From: JBBQNJ01 sp038329845
GTDB taxonomy: Bacteria > Planctomycetota > Phycisphaerae > Tepidisphaerales > Tepidisphaeraceae
Direction: 5' to 3'
Assembly (NCBI GenBank): GCA_038329845.1
Contig: JBBQNJ010000032.1
Location: forward strand, 1 to 48,864
DNA length: 48,864 bases
The position numbers and the translations under genes were made by a program. The notes beneath the pieces are model-generated. The model saw only the letters and a list, made by a program, of their open reading frames with translations, had not been told where the DNA came from and made no database searches. Position 1 is the first letter of the stretch; every line of letters starts with the position of its first letter. Of the stretch, positions 16,925 to 25,335 are shown in pieces.

Positions 16925-18400
16925 ATGAAATGCGTCATGGTCATGTTTGATTCGCTCAATCGACACATGCTTGCTCCCTACGGATGCGACTGGACGCACG
17001 CGCCCAACTTCGCCCGGCTGGCCCGGCGGACGGTCACGTTCGATACCAGTTACATCTGCTCTATGCCCTGCATGCCCGCGCGGCGAGACTTGCATACGGG
17101 ACGGCCGAATTTCCTGCATCGCGGCTGGGGACCGATCGAGCCGTTCGACGATTCGATGCCGCAAATGCTTTCCAAGGCCGGCATCTACACCCACCTGGCG
17201 ACCGACCACTATCACTACTGGGAAGACGGCGGGGCGACCTATCACAACAGATACGACTCCTGCGAGTTGTTCCGCGGCCAGGAAGGCGACTCGTTCATCG
17301 GACAGGTGGCCGATCCCGTAATCCCGCCGACGCTGAACGGCAAGGGCCGGCGCCCCGACTGGGTGAACCGGATGCACATCCGCGCTGAATCGCAGTATCC
17401 CCAGACCCAGACATTCGCGGCGGGGCTGGAGTTCATCCAGCGCAATCACTCCCAGGATCGCTGGTTTTTGCAAATCGAATGCTTCGATCCGCACGAGCCG
17501 TTCTGTTCGCCGCGAAAATACAAGGATCGCTACGCCAAGCATTACGATGAATATGACGGCCCGCTGTTCGACTGGCCGGCCTATCGCGAGGTGACCGAGA
17601 CGCCCGAGCAGGTCGAACACGCCCGGCACGAATACGCCTCGCTGCTGAGCATGTGCGATGACAAGCTGGGAGATGTACTCGACGCGTTCGACGAGCACGA
17701 TCTATGGAAGGACACCATGTTGGTGGTCTGGACGGACCACGGTTTTTTGCTGGGCGAACACAATGCCTGGGCAAAGAACTGGCCGCCGTTGTATGAACAG
17801 ATCGCCCACACGCCGCTGTTCATCTGGGATCCGCGCTGCGGCCATGCCGGCGAGCGCCGCAAGGCCCTGGTGCAGCCGGCGATCGACCTGGCGCCAACCC
17901 TGCTGCGGTTTTTCGGACTCGAGCCGACGCCCGACATGCAGGGCCATGACTTGTCCACTGTCCTGGCGGATGATTCGCCTGTGCGCGATGCGGCGTTGTT
18001 CGGCTATCACGCCAGCCGGATGAACGTGACCGACGGGCGTTACGTCTATCTGCGTTCGCCGGTGGTGCGGGAAGGGTGCATCACCGAATACACCCTCACG
18101 CCGACGACGATGCGGGGATTCAAGCCGTTGCGGCAGTTCGCCGAACTCGAGTGCGTGCCGGGATTCAGCTTCAGCAAGGGATGCCGGCTGATGCGCCTGG
18201 GCAGCCCCGAGGCCCGCGCGATCAAGGACAACCCGCGCGAAGGGACATTGCTGTTTGACCTGGAGAGCGATCCCAAGCAGGAGCATCCCCTGGACGATCC
18301 AGCGCGCGAGCATCAGATGATCGACCACATGACCCGCCTGATGCGCCAGTACGAAGCCCCGGCCGAACAATACGTGCGAATGGGCCTGGAATCGGCATGA
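16925..18400 (+). CDS. Sulfatase (formylglycine-dependent, alkaline-phosphatase fold)
   Basis: 491 residues from ATG 16925 with GGAGA 8 nt upstream. The motif C49-M-P-A-R53 fits the C-x-P-x-R recognition sequence in which Cys becomes formylglycine, though most sulfatases have Ser or Cys at the fourth position. FDSLNRHMLAPYG holds a metal Asp; VVWTDHGFLLGEHNAWAKN holds the second metal group. There is no signal peptide, so it would act in the cytoplasm, or the true start lies elsewhere. Planctomycetes encode many sulfatases for sulfated polysaccharides. The substrate is unknown and no formylglycine-generating enzyme is nearby. Confidence 0.85.
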   Translation: MKCVMVMFDSLNRHMLAPYGCDWTHAPNFARLARRTVTFDTSYICSMPCMPARRDLHTGRPNFLHRGWGPIEPFDDSMPQMLSKAGIYTHLATDHYHYWEDGGATYHNRYDSCELFRGQEGDSFIGQVADPVIPPTLNGKGRRPDWVNRMHIRAESQYPQTQTFAAGLEFIQRNHSQDRWFLQIECFDPHEPFCSPRKYKDRYAKHYDEYDGPLFDWPAYREVTETPEQVEHARHEYASLLSMCDDKLGDVLDAFDEHDLWKDTMLVVWTDHGFLLGEHNAWAKNWPPLYEQIAHTPLFIWDPRCGHAGERRKALVQPAIDLAPTLLRFFGLEPTPDMQGHDLSTVLADDSPVRDAALFGYHASRMNVTDGRYVYLRSPVVREGCITEYTLTPTTMRGFKPLRQFAELECVPGFSFSKGCRLMRLGSPEARAIKDNPREGTLLFDLESDPKQEHPLDDPAREHQMIDHMTRLMRQYEAPAEQYVRMGLESA

Positions 18401-18461
18401 CTGAGGACGGCGACGTCCCCGTCGGCATGGCCAAGTCGGCATAATCACGACCCGCGCGCGC

Positions 18462-18543
18462 TGAAGGGGTCGGCGCGCGCTGAAGGGGTCGGGAGTCTTT
18501 GACGGCAGCACCGCGACGAAGACTCCCGACCCCTTCGGCACCA
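18462..18543. repeat. Family A hairpin repeat between sulfatase and gdhA
   Basis: Arms at 18482-18499 and 18519-18536 pair over 18 bp. The loop 'tgacggcagcaccgcgacg' shares 'ggcagcaccgcg' with the copy at 20242-20291, so loops as well as arms are conserved. It lies between convergent genes and could terminate both. Confidence 0.85.
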
Positions 18544-18562
18544 TCGACCCTGCGATGTCGGC

Positions 18563-20023
18563 TTAGATCATCCCCAGGCAGACCATCGCCTCGGCGACCT
18601 TGATGAATCCCGCGATATTCGCGCCGTTGACGTAGTTCCCCGGCGTGCCGAACTCCTCGGCCGTGCGGTAACAGCGCTCGTGGATGCCTTTCATGATCTG
18701 CTGAAGCTTGGCCTCGGTAAACTCAAACGTCCAAGCATCGCGGCTGGCGTTCTGCTGCATCTCGAGTGCCGAGGTCGCCACGCCGCCGGCGTTGGCGGCC
18801 TTGCCCGGGCCGAACGCAACTTTCTTGTCCAGGAACACCTTGATTCCCTCGGGCGTCGTGGGCATGTTGGCACCCTCGGCCACCGCGATCACCCCGTTCT
18901 TGATCAGCAGTGCCGCGTCCTTGCCATTGAGTTCATTCTGCGTCGCGCTGGGCGCTGCAACCTCGCATGGCACCTGCCAGATGCTCCCGTTGCCGCTCGA
19001 TACATAGTCAGCCCGCGGGCGTTTTTCGGCGTACTCGCGAATGCGCTTGCGCTGCTCGAGCTTGATCTGCTTAAGCAGGGCAAGATCGATCCCCTTCTTA
19101 TCCACCACATACCCATCGGAGTCGGAACACGCGATCACCGTGCCGCCCAGTTGATGGATCTTCTCGATGGCGAAGATGGCGACGTTGCCCGATCCGGAGA
19201 CGGTACACGTCTTGCCTTTGATCGACTCGCCGCGCACGCGCAGCATCTCCTCGATGAAGAAGACCAGCCCATAGCCGGTGGCCTCGGTGCGAACGAGCGA
19301 TCCGCCGTAGCTCAGCCCCTTGCCGGTCAGCACGCCCGATTCGTAGCGGTTGGTGATGCGCTTGTATTGTCCGAAGAGGTACCCGATCTCGCGCCCGCCC
19401 ACGCCGATATCCCCCGCCGGCACGTCGGTGTACTCCCCGAGATGGCGATACAGCTCCGTCATGAAGCTCTGGCAGAAGCGCATGATCTCGGCGTCGGATT
19501 TTCCGCGCGGGTCGAAGTCCGAGCCGCCCTTGCCGCCGCCGATGGGCATGCCCGTGAGGCTGTTCTTGAAGATTTGCTCGAAGCCCAGGAACTTGATGAT
19601 CCCCAGGTACACCGAAGGGTGAAACCGCAGCCCGCCTTTATACGGCCCCAGGGCGCTGTTGAATTCGACCCGGAACCCGCGGTTGATGTGGACCTCGCCG
19701 GCATCGTCCTGCCACGGCACGCGGAAGATGATCTGCCGCTCGGGCTCGCAGATGCGCTCGATGATGCGATGCTCGGTATACGCCGGAAATTTCGCCAGCA
19801 CCGGGCCGAGCGAGTCGAGCACTTCTCCGACCGCCTGGTGGAACTCTTCCTCGCCGGGGTTTCGCCGGATGACCTCCTGATAAACCGACTCCAACTGCTC
19901 ATCGCGCGAGTGGGCAGACTCGGCCAGCGCCAGCCTGTTCCTGGTTGCCGGGCGGGGCTGGGGGGCCGGGGGGGTGGAAGAAGAGTTGTTGTTTGTTCCG
20001 ACGGGGGTGGATTTTCGTGCCAT
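18563..20023 (-). CDS. gdhA: Glutamate dehydrogenase, hexameric (probably NADP-specific)
   Basis: 486 residues. I start at ATG 20023 (MARKSTPVG) with AAAGG just upstream; the N-terminal 35 residues are a low-complexity Thr/Asn/Pro extension beyond the usual 445-residue family. PYKGGLRFHPSV and PIGGGKGGSDFDP (catalytic Lys) are the substrate site. VPAGDIGVGGREIGYLFGQYK and VSGSGNVAIFAIEK (cofactor fold) follow in normal order, ending GFIKVAEAMVCLGMI. It interconverts 2-oxoglutarate plus ammonium and glutamate. Single gene, convergent with the sulfatase. Confidence 0.93.
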   Translation of the reverse strand: MARKSTPVGTNNNSSSTPPAPQPRPATRNRLALAESAHSRDEQLESVYQEVIRRNPGEEEFHQAVGEVLDSLGPVLAKFPAYTEHRIIERICEPERQIIFRVPWQDDAGEVHINRGFRVEFNSALGPYKGGLRFHPSVYLGIIKFLGFEQIFKNSLTGMPIGGGKGGSDFDPRGKSDAEIMRFCQSFMTELYRHLGEYTDVPAGDIGVGGREIGYLFGQYKRITNRYESGVLTGKGLSYGGSLVRTEATGYGLVFFIEEMLRVRGESIKGKTCTVSGSGNVAIFAIEKIHQLGGTVIACSDSDGYVVDKKGIDLALLKQIKLEQRKRIREYAEKRPRADYVSSGNGSIWQVPCEVAAPSATQNELNGKDAALLIKNGVIAVAEGANMPTTPEGIKVFLDKKVAFGPGKAANAGGVATSALEMQQNASRDAWTFEFTEAKLQQIMKGIHERCYRTAEEFGTPGNYVNGANIAGFIKVAEAMVCLGMI

Positions 20024-20154
20024 ATACCTTTGTTTCTTTCTCAGTCGCTTCGCCGAAGGACGGCATAATACCCAGGCTGTGTTTGAAAACAAATTCTCGT
20101 GGCCGGCCTCTTGGGAACAACGCACCTTCCATATCCGCGTTCACCGGGGGACTC

Positions 20155-20296
20155 GGCTCAACGATGGGGTCGCGGCGAAGGGGTGGATGCGGCGAAGGGG
20201 CCGACGCGGCGAAGGGGTGGATGCGGCGAAGGGGTGGACGCGGGGTCGGGAGTCTTTGAACGGCAGCACCGCGCCGAAGACTCCCGACCCCTTCGG
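20155..20296. repeat. Tandem 'gcggcgaaggggtggat' units plus a family A hairpin
   Basis: From 20168 to 20240 a 15-18 bp unit (gcggcgaaggggtggat and close variants) repeats four or five times. It is followed by the hairpin arms 20242-20256 and 20277-20291 (15 bp, loop with 'cggcagcaccgcg'). The right end runs straight into the truncated gene start at 20297. Confidence 0.8.
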
Positions 20297-20371
20297 CACC
20301 CCATCCCAGAACCGCAAGACCCGCTCCTGGCCCACCGCCCGCAACCGATCCCGAAGCTGTTTGATCTCCAT
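20297..20371 (-). pseudogene. Truncated 5' end of a UDPGP (UAP1-like uridylyltransferase) gene
   Basis: From ATG 20371 (GGAG 8 nt upstream) the reading gives MEIKQLRDRLRAVGQERVLR followed by FWDGV. It then passes directly into the family A repeat as PKGSGVFG. The 'GQExxLRFWDxL' pattern resembles the N-terminus of UDPGP-type UDP-sugar pyrophosphorylases (about 450 residues). Only about 25 codons survive. A good ribosome site in front of a fragment that ends at a repeat suggests the rest of a real gene was lost or replaced when the repeat expanded. The family call rests on one short motif. Confidence 0.45.
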
Positions 20372-20508
20372 CGCGCAATCTCCGTCGTGATTTGGCTAAC
20401 TGCATATCGCATCCGCGCCGCCTTGGCAATGCCAGTTCGACGAAAGGGGGACATCTCCGGCATGTGGGATTTTCTTGTATTCTTAAATACTCCTAGTCGC
20501 AATGCAAT

Positions 20509-20687
20509 TCGGGGACGCTCCTTGCAACACTCTTTTTTTTGGTGTTTATATCACAATTATGTCGCGCACCACCCATGCGATATATGATACTCTGACAAAA
20601 CCGTATTTTCGCTTTTCGATCGCCATGGAAGGTGGCATACATATGCTACAACACTTATTTTCATAGATTTACAAGGAACGTCCCCGA
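20509..20687. mobile_element. AT-rich element bounded by 17-bp inverted repeats (MITE-like)
   Basis: Left end TCGGGGACGCTCCTTGC (20509-20525) and the reverse complement of the right end (20671-20687) match at 15 of 17 positions. The roughly 145-bp interior is visibly much richer in A and T than the surroundings. 'ggggacgttcctt' ends remind me of sequences flanking IS200-like REP-associated transposases, but no transposase is inside. A 35-codon reading frame (MSRTTHAIYDTL, from about 20569) is too short to trust. The rest of the 20024-20760 gap holds the family A repeats and a gene remnant. Confidence 0.55.
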
Positions 20688-20760
20688 TTTTGCTGGCGGA
20701 CATCCCTGACCTCTATTCCGCGAGGAGTCGCGCTTCAAGCCACAAGTGGATTGCCGCGCC

Positions 20761-22179
20761 TCAATCGCGTTGGCCTTCGACGGCGCTGGTGGCGGTTTGG
20801 ATGCCGCGGGCGACCTCGCGGATGATCCCTTTGCGGACGTACACCGGTCGCACGATGGCGCGCAGGGCGGGCAGTTGTGCCGCGAACATGGCCGCCGATC
20901 CAACGGCGATCGCCGCGCATATCCATAACACCCGCGACGATCCGACCACGCCGCCGCCCATCCATTTGTCGGCGGCGTATCCGGCCAGCAGAGCGCCGAA
21001 CGGCGTCATTCCCATGAAGGCCATCGAGAAAAAGCTCATCACGCGACCACGCTTGTCGTCGTCGGAGAGGGTCTGGATGACCGTGTTGGCCGAGGCGAAG
21101 GTGGTGATCATCGCGTAGCCGCTAATGCCGATGACAACCATCGCCAGGATGAGCATGAGCCCGCCCGAGCCGCCGATGGCGCCGAGTACTCCGAACAGGG
21201 CCAACGCGATGGAATAAGAGATCGCCGCGCCGGCGATGACTCGGCCCAACCCCAGCACCGAGCGGCGCCGGGCCAGGCGAATCGCCCCGATCAGCGCCCC
21301 GAGCCCGGAACTGGCCATGATCCAGCCGAGCGCCTGGGATCCGCGTCCTTGGCCGCTGAGCGCATCGGCGAAGATCGGTGCCAAGGTCAGGAACGCGGGG
21401 GTGACCGTCAGACTCACCGTCGCCATGAGCATCAGCACGGCGCGGATCGGAGTGAATCCCCAGACGTAGCGCGCCCCTTCGGTCAGTTCGGCCAGAATAC
21501 CACGAGAGATCGGTCGCGGCGGCATGGGGGCCAGCCGCATCGCCAGCAGCGCCGCGATCACCGCCAGGTAGCTGATGCCGTCGATGAGGAAGCAGACTTT
21601 TTCTCCGAAGTAGTAGATCAGGAATCCCGCCGCCGCCGGGCCGATCAATCGGGCCGCATGGACCATCGACGAGTTGAGCGCGATGGCGTTGGGCAGGTCT
21701 TCGCGGTCGGCGACGATCTGGACCAAAAACGCCTGTCGGGCCGGGATGTCGAACGCGTTGATCAATCCCTGGAACGCCGCCAGGGCCACCACCTGCCAGT
21801 ATTCGATGTGGGTGAAAGCCAGCGCCGCCAGGGACAGCGACTGGACGGTCGCCAGGGCCTGAGTGAGCACCAGCAGGCGTCGGCGGTCGATCCGGTCGAT
21901 CCACACCCCCGCGAATGGCGCGATCAGGAACAGCGGAAACTGCGTGGCGAACCCCACCACTCCCAGCCATCGCCCGGCCTGCTGATGATGTCCGGCCTCG
22001 GTGGCCAGGCGAAAGACCATCCACGCCATCGCGGTGGCGGTGAGGAAATTTCCAATCAGCGAGATCAACTGCCCGCCGAAAAAAAGCTGATAGTTGCGCC
22101 CGCGCAAGGCCCTGAGCATCCCCGGAGGAGCCAAGGGGTCCGCCGCCGCCGATGCAGGATCATCGTTCCGTTCGGTCAT
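20761..22179 (-). CDS. MFS exporter (EntS/MFS_3-like)
   Basis: 472 residues, about 12 hydrophobic helices. LRALRGRNYQLFFGGQLISL leads into TM1 and is typical of the MFS_3 (EntS-like) group. DRIDRRRLLVLTQ is the loop 2-3 motif, DKRGRVMSFFSMAFMGMTP the conserved loop between the last helices. The family exports drugs or siderophores by proton antiport. ATG 22179 has no Shine-Dalgarno; TATACT ends 7 nt upstream. It is divergent from the prepilin-like gene, with about 92 bp between the starts. Confidence 0.85.
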   Translation of the reverse strand: MTERNDDPASAAADPLAPPGMLRALRGRNYQLFFGGQLISLIGNFLTATAMAWMVFRLATEAGHHQQAGRWLGVVGFATQFPLFLIAPFAGVWIDRIDRRRLLVLTQALATVQSLSLAALAFTHIEYWQVVALAAFQGLINAFDIPARQAFLVQIVADREDLPNAIALNSSMVHAARLIGPAAAGFLIYYFGEKVCFLIDGISYLAVIAALLAMRLAPMPPRPISRGILAELTEGARYVWGFTPIRAVLMLMATVSLTVTPAFLTLAPIFADALSGQGRGSQALGWIMASSGLGALIGAIRLARRRSVLGLGRVIAGAAISYSIALALFGVLGAIGGSGGLMLILAMVVIGISGYAMITTFASANTVIQTLSDDDKRGRVMSFFSMAFMGMTPFGALLAGYAADKWMGGGVVGSSRVLWICAAIAVGSAAMFAAQLPALRAIVRPVYVRKGIIREVARGIQTATSAVEGQRD

Positions 22180-22186
22180 GCCCGGG

Positions 22187-22192
22187 AGTATA
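22187..22192 (-). promoter_or_regulatory. Putative -10 box of the MFS gene (leaderless)
   Basis: TATACT on the minus strand, followed by 7 nt (CCCGGGC) and ATG. A -35 box is poor: TTCCGA with an 18-bp spacer. Confidence 0.5.
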
Positions 22193-22259
22193 AGGACCGC
22201 GCCCGGGGCTTCGGAATGGCGATGCTGTGCAATCCCTGCCCAGCGCATCCGGCGGATGC

Positions 22260-22265
22260 TATACC
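22260..22265 (+). promoter_or_regulatory. Putative -10 box of the prepilin-like gene
   Basis: TATACC ends 6 nt before ATG 22272, with no Shine-Dalgarno between. A weak CTGCCC lies at the -35 distance. Together with the opposite TATACT it makes a compact back-to-back promoter pair. Confidence 0.35.
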
Positions 22266-22271
22266 CACGCC

Positions 22272-23195
22272 ATGCGATCCCGATTTGCTCGTTTCGGTGC
22301 CCGCGGGTTTACGCTTGTCGGTGCCCACGGTTTTTCGCTTGTCGAGTTGCTGGTGGTAGTGAGCATTATCGCTCTGCTGGTGTCGATTCTGCTGCCGGCG
22401 ATCGGCGCTGCCCGGCGTCAGGCCGATGCCGTCGCCTGCCGGTCCAACCTGCGCCAGCTCGGGCTGGCCCTGGTGATGTATGCCAACGACAACGCCGGCT
22501 GGGTCATTCCTTCGTACACCATGACCACATACGCCGGCGGGGGGGCCGATCCGCTTGAGGGATGGGCCTCGATCTTGCACCGCGACGGCTATGTCAAGGG
22601 ACAACGTTCCAATGAAGGCTCGGTCTTCATCTGCCCGTCGATGCTGGACATAGAAGGGATGGAGCTGGGCCAGACCGGCAATGATCCGGGTCGGCCCAAG
22701 GGGTGGATGGACTGGCCGGCGGCGCGGCTGGGGGTACAAAACCTTCCCGTGACCATCCCATCGCGCGGATTCAACGACATTCTTCGCGTCGGCTACTGGA
22801 TCAACGCCGACAACCCGATCGGTTCGAAAACGTCGTTCACTCCCGATCTGTACTACACTTGCTCGGTCGGCTACGTGGGGACCAACGGCGTCATGCATGC
22901 CCAGCGCATGACTCGAGTGCGCCAGGCAGCGCGGTTGATCACGCTGGCCGACGGGGTGTACGCCGGGCGACAGCGCGACTCGCGGATCGGCACGACGAAC
23001 TGCCGAATCGGCTATCGCCACCCCGGCGGTGCCGGAGCGGCCAACGCCGCGTTCGCCGACGGCCACGTCGAGTCGTTGCGCGGCGATGAGTTCCCCCGCG
23101 GCACCGGGGGATCGAACGTCTATGTCGAGGTCCAAGCCGAAAATCTCAACGGCCCGGCGACCGTCTACGCCGACCCCATCGCCGCCTTGCCGTGA
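22272..23195 (+). CDS. Prepilin-like protein with H-X(n)-DG motif
   Basis: 307 residues from ATG 22272. GFSLVELLVVVSIIALLVSI near 19-38 is a type IV prepilin/pseudopilin leader and helix: cleavage after Gly, Phe+1, Glu+5. Just before it lies a near copy, GFTLVG, so the leader contains the motif twice. The body has SNLRQLGLALVMYANDN, common in the planctomycete DUF1559 and related families. It ends with HPGGAGAANAAFADGH, a longer form of the H-X9-DG signature. Planctomycetes carry many such proteins; their function is not settled, probably pseudopilins or surface fibres processed by PilD. Confidence 0.85.
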   Translation: MRSRFARFGARGFTLVGAHGFSLVELLVVVSIIALLVSILLPAIGAARRQADAVACRSNLRQLGLALVMYANDNAGWVIPSYTMTTYAGGGADPLEGWASILHRDGYVKGQRSNEGSVFICPSMLDIEGMELGQTGNDPGRPKGWMDWPAARLGVQNLPVTIPSRGFNDILRVGYWINADNPIGSKTSFTPDLYYTCSVGYVGTNGVMHAQRMTRVRQAARLITLADGVYAGRQRDSRIGTTNCRIGYRHPGGAGAANAAFADGHVESLRGDEFPRGTGGSNVYVEVQAENLNGPATVYADPIAALP

Positions 23196-23211
23196 GGGGT
23201 CGCCGGGACGG

Positions 23212-25335
23212 TCACTTGGCTTTTCGCGGGGCGGGTTTGGAGTCGGGTTCGTCCTTGTAGGGCAGGCGCAGCTCGCGGGAAAGGCGGCGGGCGGCGAGTT
23301 GGGCGCAGGTGTCGGCTGATTCGTAGTCGGCGCTGCGCTCGGCGGCGGCCCAGAGCCAGCTTACAAAAGACGCGTAACGCTCGGCGTCGAATGCCTTGTT
23401 GTCCGCCAGGGGGGTGATCAGTCGGCCAAGCTCGCCCACCAATGGCTGAGACGGCAGGGCGTTGCAGGCATCGGCGTAGGATGCGGCGCGGTTCACCCAT
23501 GCAAGATACGGCGCATAGCGATTCTGCACCTTCCGCCAGGCGCGGATCGGTTCGTCATTTTCGGCGATGAACCCCGACACCGCCGCGGCCGTCGCGGCGC
23601 GGTAAGGGCCGATGATGGCCGCAAACTCATCGGGCGCGAGACTGAAATCCACCCAGCGGTCCAGCAGCGATAGCCTTGAAACATTGAACTCCACGCCGCC
23701 GGCGATCCGAAGCGCCTCGCGCAGCTCGATTCCGGCGTGAAGCCGATCGAGCCGGGCGCGGTCCATTGTGGAACCGGTGCCGAGTTGTGACGCTAAGTCG
23801 CTGACCATGGCGCGGCTTCGGGTGTCGAAGGCGCCCAACTGGCCGGCGGCATAGCTCGTGGCCACGGATTGCGGCACGTCGGCGGCGGCGGCGTTCAAAT
23901 CGTCGATCAGCCGCCGCAGCCGATGCAATTCTCCGATCGCCGAATCGGCCTCGGACCGTGCCGGCGAGCGTGTCGGGTTGATCGCCGATTGCACCGCCAG
24001 CGCCACCCGTCGTTCCAACGCTCCCGTGGGCCGCGGGCGAAATGCCGCGATTGACTGCATTGTCGCATCGAGCTGCGAGACCTGCTCGATCAGCCGGGCC
24101 AGACGGCGCAGCTCATCGGCGCTGGCCTGCAACGTCTGCGGGCTGGTGGCGAACGCGCCGTCGCCGACCTCATTGGCTTCGGTGAGGAATTGTTCGGCGC
24201 GTTGGTGGAACTGTTTTCGAAGCTCGTCGGCGGCGCTGCGCCACGCCGGAGGAACCGTCGTCGCCGCCGGTGAGTTCTCGACCCGGGCGGACGAGTCGGT
24301 GTAGGTCTGGATCGCTCCCAGCGCGACATCCGCCTGCTCGGGATGATCCTGCGACCAGGCCAGCGCCGGCGCGATCTTCTGACGGACCTGCGGCGCCAGT
24401 TCGAGCTTGCCCATCCGGCTGAGGATTTTTCGCTGCACGCTGAGTGAGTCGATCCGCGATCGTCCCGCCGAGCGAGTGCGCGGATCGCTGAACAGTGCCA
24501 GTCCCTCGGCCAGGTTGATCTCGATCGCGGTTTTCGCCGGGGTGGCACCGGGCGGTGAGCCGGCCAGGCCCGCGGCCAGATCCACGCTGTCGCTCAACAC
24601 CTCCATCAGCAGCTTGGCCTCGCCCGCTTGCGAAGGGTCCTCCATCAGCCCGCCGGTGAGCCGGCCCACTTCGATCAACTGCCCGCGAAGGCCCGGCGAC
24701 AGGTTCATCGCCCGTACCTGCTCGACGAGTTCGGCCGGCGTCCGTGGCGGCGATTCGTCATTGGGGCGCGGCGTCTTACCCGGCGCGTGCGGCGCGGGGC
24801 GCATCAGCACGATGAACCGCGGGTCGGCCGCGATCGGCCCGGCGACGGCCTGCATCGTCAGCGCCAGGTTGTTGCACAGCTCATCAAGCTGGACGGGGTT
24901 GGGATTTATCGGCAGGCCGTAGGTGATCTGGCGAAGCCGCACCAGTGCTTCATTCTGGGCGCGGCCCAGCGGCGTTGACGGCTGGGCAAAGGCTTCCTCC
25001 AGGGCCGTTGCCGCCCGATCGATCGACATCGCCCGCAAGTAAAGGATCGCCGTGGCATCGGCATCCGCCTTAGCGTCCGCCAGGCTTTGGAAGGCCCAGC
25101 GCGACACGATCCGCAGGTCGATCTCGAGTTCCAGGCGCGGGATGCTCCCCGGCTGGGTCTGCGGGCGGGCCATCATTCTCGCGGCGATCTCCCGCTCGAT
25201 GCGGTTGATTCGTTCGGCCACCAGCGGCTTGGCGGCCGGCAGCTCCTTGGCCGCGCCACGCGCCAACGGGCTGAGCAATACGCTGACCGTCAACGCGATC
25301 ATTATCCAACAGCGGTGATTGCGACAAACCATCAT
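23212..25335 (-). CDS. Secreted protein of unknown function
   Basis: 707 residues. I start at ATG 25335, which overlaps the stop of the glycosyltransferase gene by 4 nt (ATGA); a longer frame would extend inside that gene. Residues 1-29 (with IMIALTVSVLLSPLARGAAK) are a signal peptide. The rest is predominantly alpha-helical with many Ala, Arg and Leu, no cysteine pairs of note and a basic tail (KPAPRKAK). I do not recognise a domain. Coupling to a GT4 glycosyltransferase suggests a link to envelope polysaccharide or glycosylation, which is inference. Confidence 0.75.
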   Translation of the reverse strand: MMVCRNHRCWIMIALTVSVLLSPLARGAAKELPAAKPLVAERINRIEREIAARMMARPQTQPGSIPRLELEIDLRIVSRWAFQSLADAKADADATAILYLRAMSIDRAATALEEAFAQPSTPLGRAQNEALVRLRQITYGLPINPNPVQLDELCNNLALTMQAVAGPIAADPRFIVLMRPAPHAPGKTPRPNDESPPRTPAELVEQVRAMNLSPGLRGQLIEVGRLTGGLMEDPSQAGEAKLLMEVLSDSVDLAAGLAGSPPGATPAKTAIEINLAEGLALFSDPRTRSAGRSRIDSLSVQRKILSRMGKLELAPQVRQKIAPALAWSQDHPEQADVALGAIQTYTDSSARVENSPAATTVPPAWRSAADELRKQFHQRAEQFLTEANEVGDGAFATSPQTLQASADELRRLARLIEQVSQLDATMQSIAAFRPRPTGALERRVALAVQSAINPTRSPARSEADSAIGELHRLRRLIDDLNAAAADVPQSVATSYAAGQLGAFDTRSRAMVSDLASQLGTGSTMDRARLDRLHAGIELREALRIAGGVEFNVSRLSLLDRWVDFSLAPDEFAAIIGPYRAATAAAVSGFIAENDEPIRAWRKVQNRYAPYLAWVNRAASYADACNALPSQPLVGELGRLITPLADNKAFDAERYASFVSWLWAAAERSADYESADTCAQLAARRLSRELRLPYKDEPDSKPAPRKAK

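Noticed and set aside
20569..20680. 35-codon small gene inside the AT-rich element
   Set aside because: Too short, no ribosome site and no recognisable motif.
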